64,000 bases of DNA from Pleurotus ostreatus/Saccharomyces cerevisiae fusant. Lineage: Eukaryota > Opisthokonta. A model generated the notes under the pieces. The model was not told the DNA's origin. It made no database searches and saw nothing but the letters and a program-made list of their open reading frames with translations. Shown here one piece after another: positions 45,588 through 56,690 of the stretch; the first letter of the stretch is position 1; each line of letters begins with the position of its first letter. The position numbers and the translations under genes are program-made. Location: contig JAMQCK010000044.1 in the NCBI GenBank assembly GCA_024196135.1, forward strand, positions 62,001-126,000, given 5' to 3'.

Positions 45588-47104
45588 TTACAACGCTAAC
45601 AAGACATTCACCCCAACAGCCAACACGCTCAACGACAGCGCTAGTTGGCTCGCAAGCGTCGCCGCGCCGTTGTCGGACCCTGGGACGGGCAGGAAGTGCT
45701 CGGAGTCCTCGGCTTGTTCGGCGGCGGTTTCCTGCGAGAGTGGATGTTTGTCAGCAAGGTGGCGAGAGTGAAGACGGACTGAAGTATGGGTAGGGGAGCA
45801 GGAGTGAAGCAGGTGGGCTCGACTGACCTTGAACGCAGCCAACCCGACGATGATGCCGAGCGCGAAGAACACGAAGGCGATGAGGAGCCAGAGGACGCCC
45901 CAGACTGAGGGGGAAGGTTAGCGTCGAAGGTCACATCAAAGTCGTAGGAGGTAGCGTAGAAAATGGTAAAAGTGAATAGAGAATCGTACGACTCACCCTG
46001 CGACGGACAACAGCCACAGATCTTAGCGAACTGGGACGCGTCGGACGAGTTTATCTTTCGAGATATCGTGTCATCTGGGTGGGTGGGGTTAGAGCGGGTT
46101 TGGAAGTGGATAAGAGAATGGAGGCTTGAGAAGTGGTTGTTTAAGCTGAGAGATAGACGTACCGACGACATCCCAGAGGACGTAGAGGCAGGACATGACG
46201 CCGATGAAGAGGACCTGTGAAGCACGGTCCGTGAGAAGCTGGTGTAGAGGGTGGCGAGTGGATAGGCGTACGAAATATCTCAGTGCCACACCGCCCGCCA
46301 CAAACCAGAAGAGTACGATCAGGCCGGACATGCCAAGGATAAGGACCCATGTTCTGTGCACATTCGTTTGTTAGCCGAAGCCGTAAGCCCTGCGAACGAA
46401 CGATTGACACGTACAACCAATCCCTCCTCGCCCACCACAGCGTGAACAAGAAGAACACCGCGAGCACGATGGAGGCGACCTTGCTCGCGTTGGTGTTGAA
46501 GCCGCACGCAATTAGGCAGGCGCCGATGAAGGAAGAGCCGAGGTACCCCGCGGGGAGGGTGATCCAGGGTATGCCGCCGGACATGGAGGTGGCGCCCCCT
46601 TCGTTGGCTAAGGGGAGGGGAGGGTGAGTAGGGAAGGGAGATGGGGGACGGGGGGATGGAACGTACGGTCGAGTTCGATCGAGTGGATGTGCGCGCAGGT
46701 GAGGAGTCCCGCAAATGCGTGGCTCATCTAGTAGTAGTGAGTTGGGGATCTGTGGGAAGCAGAGATCGCAGACGTACCTCATGAAAACCAACTGTTAGCA
46801 ACCTTAGGTCTTGTTAGCTTCCGTAACCTCTGCGCCACACCACAGAACGACCTACTTGAACGGATAAACTGCACGAACACAGTCAGCCTTCCATTTCCTG
46901 CCCTCCATGTACCCACCCACTAATCATATTCAGATACGGAACGTGCCACAGAATCGCGATCACGAGAATATACACCGCCGCGACAATGAGCGTATTCCTC
47001 TGCGTCGTGTTGGGCGTCAGATCCGATCCCGCGTCGCGCGCGAGGAGGTAGGCCGCGGAGTCGGCGAAGGACGCGTAGGTGGGCATTGCTGGGGAGGGGG
47101 ACAT
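45588..47104 (-). CDS. Peptidase M50B-like multi-spanning membrane protein
   Basis: The first exons are 47104-46921, 46868-46856 (13 nt) and 46802-46778, and the gene continues to TAA at 45588-45590. The N-terminus is hydrophilic. The first membrane helix is NTLIVAAVYILVIAILWHV. The next exons build LLTVGFHEMSHAFAGLLT, giving the HExxH zinc motif HEMSH split by an intron. Then come IHSIELDPNEGGAT and SGGIPWITLPAGYLGSSFIG, followed by helices such as VLILGMSGLIVLFWFVAGG and FIGVMSCLYVLWDVV. The tail ends LAVGVNVLLAL, a hydrophobic segment resembling a GPI-anchor or final membrane signal. The family is annotated as M50B-like peptidase; proteolytic activity is not established. Localisation is probably secretory-pathway membranes. 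Confidence 0.83.
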
Positions 47105-49047
47105 GGTGGGAGGAGGTAAGGAGAACGGAGGGCCGAGGCAGTTTGTAGCACTGCGGCTGCGCGACTGCCAAGCACCGGTGGCGATGTATCGCCTGTGCGC
47201 GAAGTCGGCCGGGGTTCCGGACCGTGTATTCCGACCCTGGACGCGACGGTCACAAGGTGGTCACAAGAGTCGACGATGCGATGTGCTCGACGCGCTCTTC
47301 CTCTCCTTCCCCATCGTCAACACTGCGCGCGACTTGTCAGTGCATAATTGTGCTTCATCTTCCGGTCAGAAAGCGTGGAAGCTTCTATTCTCTTGTGTGA
47401 GAGATTGAGGCATGCGCGGGAGAGCTTCACAAAGACACATTTTGGCTTCTAAGTACACAGAAAACAGTTGACTTTGTCTCTGCTACTTCAGAGTCATCAG
47501 GATGAGTGATTCAGAGGATGCATACTCTGCGAGCTCAGGCAGCGCTCAGGGCGCGCTCTGGAATCGAACCCGTCGGGGTTTGCCGAACAAAAAGAAGCAA
47601 CGCGATCACGCGACTTGACGTCACCTTGCCCAATGCGCGTCCTGCTGGACGCGCCCATCTCTCGAACGCTCCTTCTCTCTTACTTCCATGAGGACGACTT
47701 GAAAAATCTAGCTCGCTTACCCCTCTAAAGAGATTTCCTGACAGCAGGGTTGGTGAAAATTTCGTAGACCTCTCAAGGCGCATATATGTACTCACCTATA
47801 GGATAGCGCATATATCCATCTGACTATTCTCCAGGACCCTTTGCCCTCGCAGAATCCCTCCGTCGCTGACTAATTTAGAGACGCACATCCAGCGCACTCG
47901 CCGACTATCTCATGGCGTCACCTGAGATGTTAAAATTCATACTGCCTTCCTGCGGGGTATCCTCTCGACAAACTCTCCATGTCAACCTTGCGGTCTTCTG
48001 TGTGCTTGTCGAGCTTCAGCAATACCAAGCACAGCCGTTGACCTTGACTAGGCCTCTACGACGGACGCAACTTCGGCGGGCTCCAGACCTCTTCTGCGCC
48101 TTCACGTCTTCTACTGCCTGGTCATTCCGCGTCTACACTCCGAGACCACGCTGTGCCTCATCGGGGCTCAGATCTCGGGGCTCTATCGCCAAGATTCTTG
48201 TCAATGTTTACAGGCTTCGCAAGAAAGCTGACGTCGACGAACTTGATATCATCTTTGCTTCATTTGGGCGTCTTTGCAATTCAGAGCTTCAGGAACCTTC
48301 ACTGGAAAATCGCCAGTCCCCCAGACGTCACTTCTGTACCCTGTCTGACCGCCATTTCTGAGGACGCCAAGAACGACGAAAGTGGTATTCGGACGGGAAC
48401 GTACGCTCACCGGAACACCTGACGACACGGAACGGCAACTTTTCTTCCATAGCTCTAGGCGATACGCTGATTAACGACACGACGCCCGCACGGCTCGAGG
48501 CCTCTTCATCGCGCGGTCCGAGGGATCGACGTCGCTCAAGGCCATGGGGATGAAACGGCTGCGCCCGGGGTCCATGTGGAGGATATTCTCCGACTCTTTC
48601 GCGGGGAACTCACTCGTTCGACTTCGTTGAATTCGTAGAGTCCAATCTCTGCTCCATTGCGATACGTACTGAAGAGAGTCAAGGAACGTTCGCTCAGTCG
48701 ATAACTGAGCGGGATACGATCACGTGTAAGGTTGATGTTTCTACAGCATCGGACCGGAGCCTGCACGTGGGATAACGGCGTCGGGCGGACTTGCGGAATC
48801 AGGTCCTTTCATCCTGCTTTCATCATCCGAGCTGATGTGCGCTTGATGCTCCGTCACTGCCAGCGTCCTTGTCCTCGACTCTCATCTCTTTCTCCTCGTC
48901 CGTCTCCTCGTCCCCCATCTCCCCCGGTACACGCCCAGAGCCGCAGCAAGTAGCGGCCGAAGCCCCTGTGCAAACGACGCGCGGTCCGAAGCGGCCTCGC
49001 AGTGTGGAGCAGCAGCCTGCAGGTGTTCCGCTGACGGCTTGTCCAGT
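47105..49047. other. Long intergenic region
   Basis: Nearly 2 kb without a supported gene between two outward-facing genes. An 8-bp-stem hairpin lies at about 47634-47653. Next to it is a tRNA B-box-like motif on the minus strand that does not fold into a full tRNA. Confidence 0.45.
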
Positions 49048-51947
49048 ATGTCATTCGTCGTCAAACGCCCACTTCCTGCTCAACACGCGCACCCGCAGCG
49101 CAGCAGCAGCCACAGCATGTCGGTCTTCGCCCCGTCGCTTAGCGCGTCCTCCTCGCGCTCTACCTTCTCCGACATATCCCTCCCCGCCGAGCCGTCCCCC
49201 GCCACCACGCCGCCCCCGAGCTCGGGCTCCAAGACGCACGCCTTCTTCAGCTCGCCCTTCGGCACGCGATCCCCGTCCCCCACTCTCCCCCCGACTCTGC
49301 CCCCGGCCGCCTCGCCCAAACGCCGCGTCGTGAGCGAGAAGCACCAGCCGCGGTCCCGCACCGCCGATTTCTTTGCCGCCGCGAGCTCTCCGCCTCCGCC
49401 AATGATCGAGGTCCTCCCCGTGACGGATGCGCGCGACGACAGCAACAAGCTGCTCTCCCCGCCCCCAGTTCGCAACCGCCGTGGTTTCATGCACCTCGAG
49501 TTGGAAAACATCAATCCCGACAACTTCAATGGCTTCACGTTGCGCGATCTCCCCTCGCCTACCGTGCCGTCCCATGCCACGAATCAGCGAGCCGAGCAAG
49601 GAGAGCCGACACCGCGACCAAATCCATTCGAGCCGACGTTTTCAAAGGCGTGTGCGTTAGCGGAGGAACAAACGCCCAAAGCGCCTCACCATGTTCCCGA
49701 TCGCGTCAACTCCGGTCATCACGTACAGAAGGAAGAGCTGTCCGACAACGATGACGTCCTGCATCCCAACCATATCCTAAGGTCGACAGCTTCCGACGAC
49801 CCAGGCGTACGCTTACGGCTCGTCAACCCGCTAGGACAGGGAACGTTTTCATCAGTGTGGCTCGCGGAAGACCTTTCAGAAGTCTCGCTCGATATTCAAC
49901 GCAAGCGCAGTCTACGGCAGATCAAGCGCAAGACGTCATCTCGCCTATCGAACCGTTCCGTCTCTCGTCACTCTTCAGTACGACAAAGGCAAAGGTCGGA
50001 CGATAGCGTAAAGAGCGCATCGGTATCACGAAAGGCCAGCGTCAAGTCGAAGGTGAACGCCGCCGATTCATCAGCGCCGCCGTTGCCGCAGATAGCGCCT
50101 CCCCGCCCAAGGACTGCAGCCAAGCTAGGCCTGGGCCCAGAACGTGTTCCTGGGTTGGTGCCCACCCAGCATGGCGGGCCCAGCAAGCACCGCAAGACGG
50201 GCAGCGAGGACAACAAGAGCATCTACCTCGACGAGCGCGACGGAGACATGCCCTCGTCACCTCCGCCCCGATCGCCTTCTTTCGGCATCTCGCCCAATCC
50301 GTCATTGCAGGACGTGTCCTTCTTCCTGCTGCCGCCGACATCATCGCTCGAGCGGGTCTGGAGGAATAGGGAGCTTTCTGAAAGTGATCGTCCGACGTCA
50401 TCTCTCCCGAGCGACGATGAACGGCCTTCACGTGTACAGCCCAAGTATAAGCTGGTCGCGGTCAAGCTTACGTCGCGCGGCGTGCTAGAGGGAACCAGTA
50501 CTGGTACACCGGATGACTCAGAGAGGGACCGAACGCGAGTGAGCTTCATTCGCGAGGTGGAGGTCTTGCGGGTATGTCTCTTCCGCAATTCATGGATTAC
50601 TCGCAGCTGATCGATATACAGCACATATCCCACCCGAATATCACCCCATTACTCTCATACTTCACGACGAAGAACTACCATGCGCTCGTCTTGCCTTATC
50701 TACCCGGAGGCGACCTTTTGGGTCTTGTAAATAGCGACGCAGGATATGACTCCTTGAGTGAGTCGGCGATTTCTTTCGTTAGGCCCCTTGCTGACGTTCT
50801 GCAGCGGAGACTACGGCGCGGAAGATATTCTCGGACTTGAGCAAAGCCGTTGGCTGGATGCACGGCGTTGGGCTGGTTCACCGTGACATCAAGCTTGAGA
50901 GTACGTTCTCTTATCGGGTCTCGATATAAGCTTACTAACAGCTTGGCAGATATCTTGCTGGCAGCCCCTCTCATCCCATCCGAGGAGAACCCGCACCCGT
51001 CATACAACCCGACGCAGCCCTTAGTAAAGTTGACCGACTTTGGCCTCTCGCGCTTCATCGACCCCGATAACCCGCTACTCAAGACGAAGTGCGGTAGCGA
51101 AGCCTATGCCGCGCCCGAACTCGTCACGAGCACGACCTACACGTCCGGCGGCTACGACCCGCGTCTGACCGATTCCTGGGCGTGCGGTGTCGTTCTATAC
51201 GCACTAGCATGTCGCAGGCTGCCGTTTGGCGAGGGCGCGGAACCTACGCCTGGCGCACGGCGCAAGTGGCTCATGCGCGTAGCCCGCGGCGATTGGTCGT
51301 GGCCCGAGGGCGTGCGGGAAGGCGATAGAGGGCGGCGGCAGGAGGTGCGGACGATGGAGCGCGACAGCACCGTCATGGTGCGAGATCCGACGGCTAGGGC
51401 GCGTGAGGACACGTCGATGGCGCGCGATGATACGGCTACGCCGGAAGAGCTGATGGGTGCGCGCCTGGCGCTAAGCCCAGAGCTGCGAGAGGTTGTGGAA
51501 GGACTGCTCGTGCGCGATACGTCGCGGCGGATGCGGGTGGGGAGTCGGGCGTTTTGGGCGTGCGCTTGGTTCAGGCGGAATGAGCCTGGGGACGTCGGCA
51601 CGCCCATCGACGCCTTCGACGAGGACCGCCCTCTGCACGACTCGCCGGCGAGTGGGCCAGGTAGCCTACCCCGCGAGTCGCATATGCCTTCTCGCCTGTC
51701 TGATGGGCAGCTGTCGCCACTTCCAGTCGACGGCGCTCTGTCGCAAGACGGCGACGACATGTTCTCGCGTGGCAACTTCGTGGGCAACGGCGAGAACCTC
51801 TTCTCAGACGAGCTCGCTGCAGCGGAGGCGGAAGATGGTTGGGGAGAAGACGAAGAAGTTGACGATGATGAGTTGGAGGACGCCTCGCTGGTGGATCCCC
51901 CAGAACCGGATAGCATCGCGCGCCAGGAGGTGTATCCGGTGAGGTGA
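49048..51947 (+). CDS. Serine/threonine protein kinase with a ~200-aa insertion in the N-lobe
   Basis: Four exons, join(49048..50571,50622..50757,50805..50900,50950..51947), give 917 aa. Residues 1-250 are Ser/Pro-rich and disordered. The glycine loop GQGTFSSVWLAED is at about 263. The catalytic lysine in KYKLVAVKL is at about 473. Between them lies a basic, Ser-rich insertion. The rest is canonical: HPNITPLLSYF, LPYLPGGDL, GLVHRDIKLENILL, LTDFGLSRF, GSEAYAAPELV and DSWACGVVLYALACRRLPFG. A second charged insert rich in RD-pairs (ERDSTVMVRDPTARARED) follows. The acidic C-terminus has GEDEEVDDDELEDA. The kinase domain resembles fungal CAMK-like kinases. Targets are unknown. Confidence 0.88.
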
Positions 51948-53000
51948 CCAGAATCGACGCGCGCTCGGTGACGGCCTCCACCACGCAGCGCAAACTGCAA
52001 GATACCAGGGAAAAGTACATAACGTGTTGACCCGCTGAGGTGCCACCCGCTCGCTCGCTTCCAATGTTCGATGTTTCCTATATGATCAGCATAATCGTGC
52101 GTTCGCGTGCACCAATTCCTCGCTGGAGCGCGCGTTCCTGCATTTTCTCCTCTTTTTTTCTGTCTATTCTCATTCACATGCATATCACTGTACATACATT
52201 CACATACATACATCGCCTCTGCCTGTCCTTTGCGCACCCAGTCACACAATGTCTATATACATACAGTACTCCTGTAGAAGATTGTGTTCTCATCTCGGTG
52301 TTCCGTCCTGTTGCCACATCGTCTACGACTACCCTACTTATTTACTGTTGTACAAATCTGTGTATAGAAGTCGAAATTCCTGCGCAACCCATTTTCCCAA
52401 TCTACGACTGAACCTGGTTTGGTTCGATGTACATTATAGTTGTAGGTCCAAAATTGTTGGTGCCTTTTCTGTGTTTATTATGCCGGAAAAGGAAAAGAAA
52501 CGAATCGCCTACCTTCTGGCTGCCTCTTTCTTCCTGCCGCCATGCTGTGCGATGTTCGGGTCTTCTGTTCGAGGCTGGACTACGAGCAGTGTCTTCGTAA
52601 CCCTCAAGAACCTTCGCCATCGTGCAGGATGGGCGTCTAAACGTCATGTCATGAATAGGCGCCAGTGATAGCGTAGGTACGGCAGCTGATCGATATAAGC
52701 TTCGGCGCTCCTGAGCGCCCATCTCCCCTTGATCATCGCTGCTTGTTTCCAACCTTCATCTGCTAGTCGCCAACGTCTCAGGAGCTCCCTCGCCAGCCCC
52801 TTGAGCGAACATCTCTATCGTCCCCATCCGCGCAAAGGACGCGACTTTTGAGCTAGGTCTTTGTAGGAGGACATCTGCATCGACGCACAGAGCAGCGGGC
52901 CGCTGTGAGTCCCACCTTCACTGCTTGACGTGGCCTCGTCGTACTGACGGACCGCAGCTACTATAGAGTCACCTGCATAGCACTTCCCCCCAGTGCTCTG
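51948..53000. other. Intergenic region
   Basis: Low-complexity, T-rich 3' flank of the kinase followed by the promoter of the DUF6699 gene. No supported gene. Confidence 0.5.
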
Positions 53001-53007
53001 TATATAG
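53001..53007 (+). promoter_or_regulatory. TATA box of the DUF6699 gene
   Basis: TATATAG lies 85-91 nt upstream of the ATG at 53092, with pyrimidine-rich leader sequence in between. It is a good consensus at the normal fungal distance. Confidence 0.5.
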
Positions 53008-53091
53008 TAGCTCGAAGCTGCTGCATCGTGCCGCCTGCCTCGTCATCCAACCCGCCGCTTAACACCCACCGCAACCTCTACTCCGCCCACC

Positions 53092-54111
53092 ATGTCTGCA
53101 CCCTATGTCTACTCTCCGGAATATCCGCCCAATGCGTACCTCACACCCTACTACGTGGAACAGGAATTCTCGCCATTCGTCCCCGATCCCCATCTTCCGG
53201 TATCGCCGTACAGTAATGCAGCCTCCCTCCCCGGCTCGCCTCGCCTAGCGCCAGTGGGCGGAGCGTCACCATACCATACTCCCCATCACACCCCGTACCA
53301 CTCGCCGTATCACTCGCCGCACACGTCGCCCTACCATGCACCAGTGCAGCTGCCAGGCTGGTCGGCAGCGCGGGACGACACCTACACCCGCGAACGACGC
53401 CCATCATGGCACAGTCCCGCCGCAGTTCCGCCGCAATACCTCGCCACACCCGCCCTCTCGCACGGTCGGCGCCACTCCTTCTCCAACCCCTCGCCCTACC
53501 AAGCACCCTACTCGCCCTACACCCCGGACTGGGTCACCCCGCAGGGCCTGCTCTCGCCCTACCCCGTCGGCCCGTCCTTCTCGCCCGCGCTGCAGCTGCA
53601 CCCGTGGCTGAACGCGGAAAACCCGCCCAAGGACTTCATCTTTGACCTCTCACTGCCCGTGTTCTCCCCGCGCCGGCTCCTCCCCGGCGGCCAGACCGTC
53701 CCGCCCTCTTCGCAGGACATGGCGACGCCCGCGACGCACCCGCCCATCACGCGCCTGCACATCGTCTGCGACTACTTTCCGCACTGGCCGATCGACCTCG
53801 AGTACCCTGGGGGCGGCGCCAACGTGCGCGTGCCGCCGATCCAGCTGGGCGACGTGCTGATCGCGGTGCACACGGCGCTGCACCGGCGGATCTCGCACAG
53901 GGACTGGGAGGCGCTGACGATGGCGCAGGAGAAGGAGGTGACGCGCGCGTTCTACAAGCGCGTCGGGCTTGGGAAGACGAGGAATGAGCAGGAGACGATC
54001 AAGGCGCAGGGCGTGCTGCATGTGGACTTCTTGCCGGTTGGGAAGACGTGGTTCAGAGGGCTCGTGCGGTCGGGTAATAACTGGGATACGATGCGGTTGA
54101 TAACTGGGTGA
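53092..54111 (+). CDS. DUF6699-domain protein with His/Tyr/Pro-rich N-terminus
   Basis: Single-exon gene, 339 aa. The first 190 residues are low complexity, Pro/Tyr/Ser-rich, with a short repeat array of YHTP/YHSP units around residues 62-83. The C-terminal 150 residues form the DUF6699 domain common in Agaricomycetes: LHPWLNAENPPKDFIFDLSL, a spacer, then THPPITRLHIVCDYFPHWPI, IQLGDVLIAVHTALHRRISH, GVLHVDFLPVGKTWFRGLV and the terminal WDTMRLITG. The function of the domain is unknown. There is no signal peptide. Intronless structure in an intron-rich neighbourhood is notable but common for this family. Confidence 0.85.
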   Translation: MSAPYVYSPEYPPNAYLTPYYVEQEFSPFVPDPHLPVSPYSNAASLPGSPRLAPVGGASPYHTPHHTPYHSPYHSPHTSPYHAPVQLPGWSAARDDTYTRERRPSWHSPAAVPPQYLATPALSHGRRHSFSNPSPYQAPYSPYTPDWVTPQGLLSPYPVGPSFSPALQLHPWLNAENPPKDFIFDLSLPVFSPRRLLPGGQTVPPSSQDMATPATHPPITRLHIVCDYFPHWPIDLEYPGGGANVRVPPIQLGDVLIAVHTALHRRISHRDWEALTMAQEKEVTRAFYKRVGLGKTRNEQETIKAQGVLHVDFLPVGKTWFRGLVRSGNNWDTMRLITG

Positions 54112-54310
54112 GGAACACTGGACTCGTGCAAACTGTGTACTACTACTATGTTCTCCTGGGGCGGTTTTTAAGTTATGATCATGGTTGTACACCCTTTTAC
54201 GAGACCATATATACGTTGGAACACTCCACTTCATTCGACCTTATGCTTGTCACAGGATGAGGTGGGATTGCGAGCCATGAAAGTAGGGGCCGTCTACATG
54301 AAGTCGCCTG

Positions 54311-55975
54311 CTACAAGTCGATACGCCCGACAGTCCGCGGCACTGGTATGCACTCCTTCACGCTATCGACGTCCCCCACCCAGCTCACCAACCGCTCGAA
54401 GCCAAGACCAAAGCCTCCGTGCGGCGTGGCCCCGAACTTGCGCAGTGAGAGGTACCATGCGTACGGTCCCTCGTCTGCTTCTCTGTTAGTACAGTGCGGC
54501 GATGAACTCAAGAGAATGCGACTGACTTGAGGACTGTTCGGGCAATATCATGCCTTCTTCGCGCATCTTCTCCTCTAGCACGTCCGCGCGCTCTTCCCTC
54601 ACGCTCCCGCCGACGAGCTCGCCCATGTGTGGAACAAGAAGATCAAAGCAGGACACGGTTTGCTGTTCTCGCGGGAGGGTAGGATCTGGGGACGACGTCA
54701 GGCAAAGAGGCATCAAAGAAGGATCGACTGCACTCACCATCCACGCGCATGTAGAACGCCTTAATCTCCCTTGGGTAGTTCGTGACGAACACCGGCCCCT
54801 TCGCGATCTCCTCCGCCAGATATCGTTCGTGCTCAGACGACAAGGACGCGCCCCAGGTCGGTGCCTGCTTGAACTTCACGCCTGTCTGCTGCAGCGTCTT
54901 GACGGCTTCCGTATATGTCATGCGCCGCCATCGCGGAGTGTCTGGCGACACTGCCGCCTTCAACGCCTCCAGCCGTCCCCCCACCGCATGCAGCGCCTCC
55001 ACATCCTCCGCGCACTCCACGAACGCCCTAGTCACGATTTCCCTCAACAAGTCCTCCGTCACATCGCACACCTCCGTGATCCCCTCCGTCAACGTCCACT
55101 CCGGCTCGACCATCCAGAACTCGGCGAGATGCCTGCTCGTCTGGCTGCGCTCGGCGCGGAAGGCGGGGTTCGCGGTGTAGACGCGGGAGAGCGCAGCCTG
55201 GAAGGCCTCCATGTGCAGCTGGGAGGAGACGGTGAGGTGCGCGGGGGCGCCGAAGAACTCGGTGGGGGATTGGGTTTCGGTAACCTGAGCATCGGGGTGG
55301 GCGGCGACCGGGGCGATGCGGAAGGTCTCGCCGGCGCCCTCGGCGTCGTTGGCGGTCAGGATGGGAGCGTGGACATGGACGAAGGATTGGCTCTACTGCG
55401 TTTGTTAGCCATACTAGAGGCGATAGAAGAGTACTGGCACGCACCTTCAAGTAGTCATGTATTGACCGATGAAGGCAGTCTCTTAGCCGAAGCATGGCGG
55501 CTATCGCAGTCGTCCGTGCGCGCAGATGCATATTCTCTCGCAGATACTCGTTGGTGAGGTCCTTCTTCTGTATAGGATACGTCTCCTGGGGGCATGCGCC
55601 TAGTACGTCCACGGCCTTGACCTGAAGTTCCTTGGCCTGACCGGAGCCTGGTGAGGGGACAAGGTTTCCGGTCAGTCGTACGCTCGAGCCATTCGTGAGG
55701 CTATAAAAAGTCAGTCACCCTACTCCACTTCAGAGAAGCCTATCCACGCACTCCTTTACATCCAAAGTATTCGGGAAGACCGCCTGAATGCCTTTCGCGC
55801 TACTTCCATCCGAGATGACGGCGAATGACACCCTCTTCTGCTTTCGTATGGACTTTATCCAGCCATTCAGGGATACAGACGTCTCCTGAGGTGTATTAGA
55901 CCGCAAGAGCTCCTTAATGGTGGGAGGTAGCCGTCGAGGGGCGTACTGAGATGCCAGTCGGCGGGAGAAGAACAT
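54311..55975 (-). CDS. Asparaginyl-tRNA synthetase, mitochondrial
   Basis: Multi-exon gene with start ATG at 55973-55975 and stop TAG at 54311-54313. The N-terminus [19 protein letters not shown] is a mitochondrial presequence. An OB-fold anticodon-binding domain follows ([32 protein letters not shown]). The class II core has [19 protein letters not shown], the AsnRS-type [15 protein letters not shown], motif 2 [19 protein letters not shown] and motif 3 [13 protein letters not shown]. It charges mitochondrial tRNA-Asn with asparagine. The [16 protein letters not shown] segment near the end is diagnostic for AsnRS over AspRS. Introns sit after VKD, DYLK and RVDG. No defect was seen. Confidence 0.9.
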
Positions 55976-56339
55976 TGGCGCCCGGAGGCGCGACACGCTC
56001 GATCGCGCCTCAATCACGCGCTGTCACATTGTGACTCAAGTTGAACTTCGACTTTCTCAGTTCATGGTTCACTCAGACCCAGTCAAAATTCAGGGGGGGT
56101 GACGGATGGGTACAAGCGCAAAGTAACTTGCATGAATTGGAGAGCATTACGAGAAGGATGCCTGAGAGACGATAATGCGCCGCAAGGCCTCCAAGAACTA
56201 TCGTGTTTGCAGCTCCGCCTCGATGTATTAAGGACCTGGCGAGCAACCCTCAGACAGTCCTCAGTGGCACCATCACAGCAGCTGCCCGATATAGATGCAA
56301 GTGAGATGTCCAGACGCCTGCAGAGATGACGGAATCAAA

Positions 56340-56667
56340 TTAGCAGGTACCGCGATGGAAGGGATATTCGGGGTGCGCTCCTGCGAGCCTCCGCTCTCCT
56401 GGCTCCATCTCCATCTCCGGTTCGATGCCCTTCGTAGAGCTCGGCTCCGTAAGAAGATCGCGGAGGAGCGCGATAACACGGTCATGGATGTAGTAAACCT
56501 CGAACCCGCGGAATTCGTACGCGATTCGGAGGAGCTCGAAGAAAGCTCGCATGGTCTGCTTAAGAGGTTCAAATTAAACATAAAGGCAGACGAGGACACA
56601 CTTGTCGAAGTCCTCGAGGCCGCGGCTGAACAGTTGGCGCCCATTTTCTAGCCGTGTGGACTCGTCT
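56340..56667 (-). pseudogene. Fragment of a FunK1-type protein kinase gene
   Basis: On the minus strand the translation GLEDFDKCVLVC, a stop, then MRAFFELLRIAYEFRGFE and IHDRVIALLRDLL aligns without shift to GLSEFETQILPC and then MIALFKLFQIAYRFRGYE and IHDRAIEVLEDLL of the neighbouring FunK1 genes. The stop TAA at 56574-56576 interrupts the frame. The fragment ends soon after at another stop (56340). Only the last part of the kinase C-lobe remains, so this is a relic. Divergence from the two neighbours is much greater than between those two, indicating an older duplication. Confidence 0.75.
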
Positions 56668-56690
56668 GCGCGGAAAAAGTAGTAGTACAA

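Noticed and set aside
47534..47655. Possible tRNA on the minus strand (GGTTCGATTCC B-box, GGGCGCG...CGCGCCC ends)
   Set aside because: The T-stem and D-arm do not pair and no proper anticodon loop can be drawn. The 5' end is instead an independent perfect hairpin. At best a tRNA relic.
47912..48422. Open frames of 90-150 codons, perhaps an F-box gene remnant
   Set aside because: No F-box or leucine-rich motif could be read in any frame, and no consistent splice structure joins the frames.
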